This document shows, in pieces, positions 12,401 through 21,400 of a stretch of 64,000 nucleotides of DNA. The position numbers and the translations under genes were made by a program. How positions within the stretch are numbered: position 1 is the first letter of the stretch; every line of letters begins with the position of its first letter. This DNA comes from Saturnia japonica (Eukaryota; Arthropoda; Insecta; Lepidoptera; Saturniidae): contig CM065312.1 in assembly GCA_033032175.1 (NCBI GenBank), forward strand, positions 186,001-250,000, written 5' to 3'. The notes beneath the pieces were generated by a model that did no database searches, was not told where the DNA came from, and saw only the letters and a list, made by a program, of their open reading frames with translations.

Positions 12401-15400
12401 TGCTCTCTGATTCCGACCTGCAACTCTTCGACTATGTCGGTGAGCCTATTGGTTTGCCCGCTGACTTCTATGTCACTTGGAGGCTACAGGTATGCACATT
12501 TCTCCTCCCTCCCTTACCTCTCAATTATAATATCTATCATATGGGCTCAAGATAATCACATAGTGATCTCTACACACAGGGGGGGCTGCTGGTTGACGAC
12601 CTGGAAGGAAATCGGGTGGTTGAGGAACAAGTAGTGCTACGACCTATCTCTCTCGTAGAACTGCAAGCGGCCATCGAGGCTGGAGCACCTATTAACCTCC
12701 CGCGTATCGAGCCGCCCGGTGACGAACCTCCGTCACCGGCATGTGCAAGCACTCCGCTGCCGCAAGAACCCCCGCTACCGCATGAACCTCTTCTTGAAGA
12801 GCCTACGCTGTTGAAGGAGCCTTCTCAAACAGAACCACCTACACCAGACCTCACTTCTGTAGTTAAGAGAGATAGGAAAAGGCGGAGCAACATCAATGTG
12901 GATGACATATTGAATGGCTGTTTCTCTATGGTCATAGATGCTAGTATGTTGATAATAATATAATATTATATATACATAATGATAATAATTTACGTAGAAC
13001 AAAGAAACATTACACTCAAACTATAGCCAGACCGGTGTAAGCGCGACCCTCCGTAATGTTTGCGGACTGCGGGAGGGGAACAAAGCCGGTTAATGAGTTA
13101 ATATTAGCCATGGGTAACTCAGCAAAATTCCTTGCGCCAACTCAATAATTCAAGGGCAGTTTACTGCGCTGGCGCATCGAGTTGACTCAAATTTGCGACA
13201 TGGCGCAGCAAAAAGTACGCGAGATGAGCAAGATAGAGAAATGAATGAGTCTTCTGAGCGTCGCGAGCGGTGGCGTGGTGTGACGAAGCCGGCTCGCAGC
13301 GCTGAAGTGTGCTGTGCGCCAACACATTTAGTATAAGTGTGTTAACACATCCGGTGCAGTAAACTGAGTTACCCATGTTTAGTTAGTAGTGCCGGACGTC
13401 GCTAGCAGTAGACGTTTGACGTTAGGGCTTGCGCAATTTTGTGTTTGTGACAGCAGTCACACACAGATATTTCATCAAGATGGAATCACAACGCTGCGTT
13501 TAAAAAAGATTAATAGTCAATCAAAAGTAATGCTTCTTAATGTAGTAAAATATTTTAAAAAAATAACGACGGAATTAGCGCTTTAATGTGAATTTTTATT
13601 ATGTTTTGGATTGTAATGTTCTATTTAAGGATAAATAAGTTTAAATTATATTGTTGTAGATGAAGATTTTAATGTAAATCGGCTAAGGCAGAGTCTAGTT
13701 TATGAGAATAAAAGTCTACAAGTAATTGATTGATTGATTGTTCCGACCAATTTCGGCCATGGCGACCACTTTGGGCTCCTAGTCCGAGAAATGGCGCTGG
13801 TGCGCTCGAAGATGGCTTATGTAGCCTATCTTCGCGGCAAAACTCCGTGCGCACTGAGTGCACGTGAGTACGCCGTTCACATTATGATATGTTATGGCAG
13901 CAGATGAGCGAGCCTTTACCTGGTCGCGTTTGGTATCAAGGACAGCTTTACGTTGAACCTCGCGTACATGGTTGTTCACCATTCTGCGCCATTCCGACCG
14001 CTGTGCTGCCAAACGTTCCCAATGAGAAGGCTCTATATTGCATCTCTTCATGTTTCGCTTTTGGACATCCTTGTATCGGAGGGGACCGCCATGATTCCGC
14101 TTGCCCTCCTCCAGTTCAGAGTAGAGGATGCGCTTTGCCACTCTTTCTTCCGCCATGCAAGATACGTGACCGCACCACCGAAGCGGTCGCCGCATTAAAT
14201 AGGCCTCAATGCCACCAACATTGGCTCGTCGCATAACTTTGGTATTTCGCACTGTATCAGACCATCTGATATTCATGATGGTACGGAGGCATTTTTAAGG
14301 AGGAAGCGATCCAGATTGCGAATGTGGTGGCGGTATACGAACCGCGTCTCAGAGGAGTATATGAGGTTTGGCAGCACGATTGCTATATACACAGATATTT
14401 TAGTGGCCAACTCCAGGTCATGCGAGCAGAAGACCTTGGAATATAGCTTACCGCATCTGCATCAAGGTCACACTTGAATGTTACAGTGTTCCTCAGATAG
14501 CGAAATTTATTTATTATTTCATGAAATAAAGGTAAAAAAAATATCATCATCATAACAATAATAACATTTGAGTCCTTGTAAAGTAGTGTCACCCTCACTT
14601 GGCGAACTTCAGTTTCAATTATCGAGCAAAAATCGCAAACGCCGACATTTGACCTTGACAGGTGCGTATATAACAAAGTGAACATACGAACAAGGCAAGC
14701 GCAACAACGATTTACAAATCGGCGTTGCCTGAGTAGTCGCTAATGTGTCATAGGGCATGTTTGTGCCAGTCGATGCAGTATTTACCCTGGTAAGTATACT
14801 TATATTTTTACATTTTATTGTTACATGGATTTGCATTTGTAGAAAATAATATTAACTGTAAGCCTGAATAGCTAATTGCATAGAAATATACTGGCACACA
14901 CGTATTTAGCTGTATTTTGAGGTTATTAGCAATTTTGTCACTACTCTGGCGCCTCTCTCCTGGCATTTTGCTTGCCAGGTAAGATACAATAGTGTCGGGG
15001 GAATGACTAAAAATGTAAATTATTATTATTTCCTATTTTATCATCTACTTTTATTTGTTCCAGTTCTCACTTATGTCATGATACATAAGCTAGAATCATG
15101 ACAAAAACTAAATGTAGCAAACGAGGGAAGAGAGGCTGAAAAAAAAAACATGGAGCTGGTTATGTTACCAGATAATAAAAAGTGATCCAGGTAAGAATTA
15201 ACAATTAAAAGAGAAAGAAAGACTGAAATATCAAAGAAAGAAGGAAAATGGTCAAAAATAGTATTCAAGATATGACTGAAAGGGAACAACGAACTATTTG
15301 AAAAATATGGAGAGAGAAAACTAAACAGCACAGAGATCGTTTAAAACCTTCAGTCTATTGAAAATTATCCTGTGACGCCGCCTTCATCTGACAGTGATGA

Positions 15401-18400
15401 ATATCCTCCAGTCACTAAAGCACAAAATAATATTGCAACTAGCCGCCAAAACTGATCAGAAAGTTAAAGAAAATTACGAAATAGGGTTATTAAAAAACAA
15501 AAAGGTGAAATAGAGTAATTACGACAAAAGGTGAAAAAGTATCAAAATAAGTTAAGATGCGTAGAAAAGTAGACTGATGCGTTCCCAAACATAGTAGATT
15601 TACCTTGAAGTATCCTGAAGCTGGACACGGTAAAGGAGCTCTAGATGGAGTAGGAGGTATGTGCAAACGAACAGCCGACAAAATCGTCGCATCAGGAACC
15701 GACATTCCTACCATAAATCAACTTGTTAAGGCATTACATGAACAGTGTCGTGGTATTAAAATTTTCTTCATACCCAAAGAGAAAATTCAATTACAAAGGA
15801 ATATAATTTAAGACAGAGATCCCTTATGAAGCCTTTTGTTGGAACGCTGAAGGTACATCAAGTAAGAAGTAATGTCTTTACTGGTCAAAAGTTGTATATG
15901 AAGAGCCTCAGTTGCTTTTGCTCTAACTTTTGTGGTCACTTCAGCTTGGGTGAAATCACTTATGCTTACAACGATTCTGCCAAATAGGATGCTTCTAAAA
16001 TATACCCAGATTCTGATGACGATACACACAAAATATGTCTCCCACAAAATATTGAAAATTCTGATGCTACAGTTGAGAATAATCACAGCGCCAATATATA
16101 TACCTTCATGTTCAAAGTCTGCCGATGATATGAATTGAAAATATAAAAACGGTGATTTTGTACTTGTACAATACCAAAATAAAAATTATGACTACAGATA
16201 TTCGCTACAGCGTGTGCTCATCTAATTTTGACGTTGAACAAGGAGAGATCTTTGTGACCTTTCTGGAGATGAGTTGTAAAAACGGAACTCTTTTTAAGCT
16301 AGATGATAAAGATGTCGCAAATCTTAAATGGGAACAAATCTTTAAAAAACTACCTGTGCCAAATATATTCATGCAGGGTTAAAGGTTATTTTATAAATTT
16401 CTTTTGCCAGTGGAAGTATTTGAAAAGTAGTTATTAATGTTAAGGAAAATTTGTTTTTTTATTTTACTTTAAAAGGATATTATTAGTTTTAAGCTAAATG
16501 TTTATTTTATAATTATAAATGTTTAAGGTAAAAATTTGTTTTGATATATTTAGATGAGATTGATAAGTTTAACCTATACTTTTATTTTTATTTTGTGAAG
16601 TGTTTTTTTTTTTTTGAGTTTTTTAATTTTATATTCAAATTCATTATTTCGATTGATTTGTTATTATTCAGATTTGGTATTAAGATATAACTAAAAAAAG
16701 AACATGTGTTTAACACTTCAGACTGATAGAATTTCATTAATTAAAATAACAAACATTAATAAGTAACAACTTTTATTGATACATTTTATTTTACATGTGT
16801 AATACTAATAGGATATCACTTCCCTGTCTCGATTTGTCACTACCCTGTCCATGATGTCACTCCCCTGACTACACATTTTCCCCTGGGGCCTTTAAAGTTT
16901 ATAATTCAAATATATAACTTTTTCTCTGGGGACACTGAAAATACATTAATCATATATCATAAACTAACATAATATTTTGTCTTAATATATTTATTTTATA
17001 TCCTTATGGTCAGACATATTGGGTGATAATTTGTGATTTGTATATATTGGCAGAAGTGCGTCGGAAGCTGAGTAAGTCCCAGGAGTTCAGCATCAGCTTC
17101 GAGTGGATAGAACGCGTCGTGGCGCAACGGAAGAGTTTCATCCTGGCGCAGCGCAAGAGGCTCCGCGCGCACGTCACTCTCCCGCCGGACCGAGGTCAAT
17201 AGTCTGCAGCGCACGCACACACAGGGTTCACTTCTTTCAGAGCTATAATATCATAATGTTTACTTTTTTATTGCAGACTTTCGGGGCTTCGATTCTTCAG
17301 CGAGTGATATAGGAGGTAAGAAAGATGCTGTTGGTAACGAATTAAACTATTATCGATTATAGCATAGTCACAGAAGACATTACTGACAGAGACTATCATA
17401 AGGAATCTGTATTTTGGATAAAGCCTGAAAAAAATAATTTGTTTATAATTTTCATTGAAATACATCAAATGAAAGTATCAACACTCTAAATATATATTAC
17501 TAGTTGTGCCCGCGACTTCGTCGACTATATAAAACCTCACCTCACCTCAATCGTAACTTATTGTATTTTACCCGGACCTATAAGCTTTGATAATACCCTT
17601 CTAAAATCTCTTAATCGATATCACAGTTTAATAATCATAAGATATTATCTAAAAAACCGATAGACTGACTGCTCTGGTCGAGGTCCTGGGTTCGATTCCC
17701 AGGTCGAGCAAAGTATTATTGTGTTTTTCTATGAAATTTTCAGTAGCCGCTCGGCTATGAACATACGCACCGAACTGCGGGTGTACACATTAGTACACTT
17801 CTGCCTAAACCTTCAGTGAATACATTCGTCTGTATTGGGAATCGAACCAACTAAAAATGCTTAAAACAGATATGCACTGTGTTATTGCACCAATCGATAG
17901 TCTATGGAAAAGATAAAACATTGCATATTGAACTAACATGAAAACAAATTTATATCTTCTGAAGATATAAATTCAAATTACCTACTGTACTTTCTGTTTA
18001 TGAAGATAAGGTTTAGTTTTGATGAGTTTTATATTTATCGCAAGGAAAGACGTCTATGCATTTTAATGATTTATTTGCAACTAACTGAAACTATACAATA
18101 TTCAACCAACTTAAGATACATACAACGCTGTAACCACAACAATTACTATTTTCATAAATTATAAAAAATTAATTGTTAAGTTGCTCGAAATGAGATCCAT
18201 TATCCTGTATGCACAGATTATGACTGCATTGTATTTCATAGTACACGATTATGACTGGTGTTTATCTCTTCAGCAGCTGACAGCTTACTCGCTGTGGCCA
18301 TTGTACGTGTCTCTTGAGACTTCCAACGTTTACCAAAATTTTTATCATGCGCAACAACATCAAAGAGAGGTAGAGTGCATAGAGAAATTTATTTGAAGAT

Positions 18401-21400
18401 GTCTGTATCCTAGGGACAGTCCAAATGGATCGCAGTCAAATTACCCATTAGCAACGCGCTAGTGATGCCATGGTATTGTAAACATTCATAGGTTACAGTA
18501 ACTGCTTACCATCAAGCAGACCGTATGCTTGTTGGCCACTATTGTTGTATAAAAAAAACGGGCAGTATTTGTCCATCCGGATACCTCTTACTAATAATTT
18601 GAGACTTCGTGATTTTAAAAGCAAGCTTCTATGTCATCATAAGTAAATGACTATGAAGCTTGTCACAAAGGGAGACTTTTAATTATTTATTCAATCTATT
18701 TTTTATAATCTTTGTTATTTAATTGAGGAAGGCGTTACTTTGCGGAAATTCATCGTTCATAATTTATCTGAAATTTCTTTACAACTTCCGCCTGCAACAG
18801 ATCAACAGCAGTTTTCGTCTTCCTACAAGATAAAAACGTATGATTATTGATTAGTAAGACAATGATACATACGATTAAAGAAGTAATAATAAACTCGCCA
18901 ATTACTTTATATAAAAATGATTTACTTGAGAACTTTTAACAGATACTTCACACATTATCTTTTCTTTTATTTGGGTTCCTACACTCATCGTTGAATTCTA
19001 AGAAAATTAAAATAACTTTACATTTATAAATTGTTAAATTTCATGGTCTCCTTTAATTATCTAGTCTAGTCCCTGTCGATTAGTGCAACAACATAGTGTA
19101 TGTCGGTTTTTTTGTAAATTCGATTCCCGCTATAGGAAGCTTTTTCAAAAAATATATGAATACAGTTATTATTATTTAAAAAAATAAAGTAATGTGCTCC
19201 TTTGAGTAAAAATTTGATATCTTTGTTATTTAAGATAATTTTCCTTTATGCCCCGTTCGTTTTTTCCACCCTGTAAACACATAAAGGCATACAAAATGTT
19301 ATTTTTTGCAATCCTTTACACGAAAAAATAAGTTTATTTAATATCTTTAAACTAAAGCTTTATAGTGAGTCTGTTTAGTGTCATAAAAACACCAAACAAC
19401 GGCATGTTTCGTAGAAATCAAGATAGAATAGATATTTTTACTTATTTCATTATTTAAAAATAATAATAAAACCCCATTCTTAAATTATTAATTTATGTTC
19501 TTGCAGAAAATATATACGTGATTTAAACCGAGCCGCCGTACAGCGCCATCTATGAATACTGATTTTACTGAAAATATGTAAAGATAAAAAAAATTGGTAT
19601 CTTTTCACTACATTTCAGTTAATATTTTAAATATATTATAGAGTTACATACACATACATCCCTTTTTATATGTACTTAACCTAAACGCATTTTATATACC
19701 ATACAAATGTTCATACGTGTAAAAATGTATCCTAAATGTACCTTCAGACTATAATCTACAATCATACCAAATTTAATTAAATCCGGTTCAGTATTTTTTG
19801 CGTGATCGGTGTTCAAACATACCGACAGACAAAATTTTCAAAAACTATCGAAATATGTTCTGTCCATGGTTCTAACCCCAAACCCCCCTAGTATTATTTT
19901 TCCTAAAATATCTTCAATGTAGAGATTTCGACTCTTTACTTTTTATTTATAAGTATAGATTTTGTGGTAGGATTCTTTGGTTGGAGCCGGTCAGAATGCG
20001 AAGTAGCGGTCGCCGCGCGGTTGGAAGTGGGGGTCGGCGCCGGCGGCACCACGCGGCTGGATCCTGACAGCGAGGACGACGGGTTCTTTGAGCAGAGCTC
20101 GCTCGGTGACTCGGACGACACGCATCTAAACCATTCTATCAATATTACTACCTCGGTAATTTCAAATTAAATTACTTACGTTTCTACAACTACCTATAAT
20201 GCATGCTTTATGGACGATTGATTTGTTACTCTTTTATTTTTAATATCTTAAATGTATGTTATCTTGTAGTGTATAGAAGTGTTAGATACACTCACTCGTC
20301 GTGATACAATTCATAATAGTTATTATAACAATGAGAAGAACAAGTATATTTTACATATTGTTAAATGCAAACACGTCAAATGTAACTTGATGTGATTATA
20401 AAAGTTTACGGTCTACTAATCAACTAATCATCTGCTTAGCAACCAATTAACTAAGTATTACTTTACGTCTTAAACAATGATTTTTTTAAACTTATAAACG
20501 TTGCTTAAAAGCGACTGAGATAATGAATGGTTAATAACCATAAATTTATTTTACTCTATCCACACTTTGTTATACCACCATATGTTGACAGCAAATACAT
20601 GTTTTTGCCGTGACGCTTCAATAAAACTTGTGGCAAAGTGGCAAGACTTTTTCATGCAAAAAAGTGAAGATGTCAAAGTCGGGTAGATGTAAATCGTGTT
20701 GTTTTAATTTTGGTGGAATTTTGTGCACACACACATTGCTCTTGCTATTTTATAATAAGAAAAAGAACAGGAAGTTACATTTAAGTATAAAAAGGAAGAA
20801 ATTAAAAAAAAGAGTATGATCCTCAAATTGGGAAGAAACAGAAAAGGTATTTTATAATTTATATAATATTTCTTTTTATTATATCTAAGCAGACACGCTT
20901 ACGCGTTTTTTTTTCTCTTTTATTACTAGTAAGTTATAAGAACTAGATACCTATATCGTTTATTTCAGAGATTATTGAGAGAATTAGTAAAAATCATGTT
21001 ATAGAAAACAAACAAACGCGCTGAAGAAAGCTGCTTGCCAAGAAGTGTTAAGTAAGCAAGTCTTAGAATACGATCACTATCTGAGTTATATATTTGTATC
21101 GTGCAGAATTATAATATATAAAAATTACTTTTACAGTTTCAACAGTCTCAACAACACAAAAAGAGATTTATTACAATTAATGACTCAGTGGCGTAATATG
21201 AAGGGTCTAGTGAAAAGCAGAGAATATGATTGCAGACGTGCCAGGTTATTGGCAGGCGGGGGACCTCCACCTCCAAGCCCACCTGCAGAAGATCTCGCCA
21301 CTATAGAGGCCATTCCAAATGAGGTTTATTATAGACAACAACTACTTTGATAGTGATGGTAATTTATGGTATCTATGTTTTCTAAATTAATCCTATATGA

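Larger units (their letters stand above)
17500..19959 (-). mobile_element. Helitron (non-autonomous), 2.46 kb with insertions
   Basis: On the minus strand it starts A/TCTATACTTATA (at 19959) and ends GGGCACAACTAG/T (at 17500), the A/TC...CTAG/T termini expected of Helitrons, with no target duplication. No Rep/helicase frame. Carries a SINE fragment (17660-17830) and a LINE-like fragment (18418-18562). Its 5' end lies 11 bp before NCAPH2 exon 8. Confidence 0.82.

Noticed and set aside
12158..12634. 158-codon frame across NCAPH2 exons 4-5
   Set aside because: It reads through an intron in another frame; the spliced frame matches CAP-H2 and the splice sites are good.
13889..14236. Open frame of 115 codons on the + strand
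   Set aside because: It is antisense to the LINE C-terminal frame with the zinc finger, which has clear motifs.
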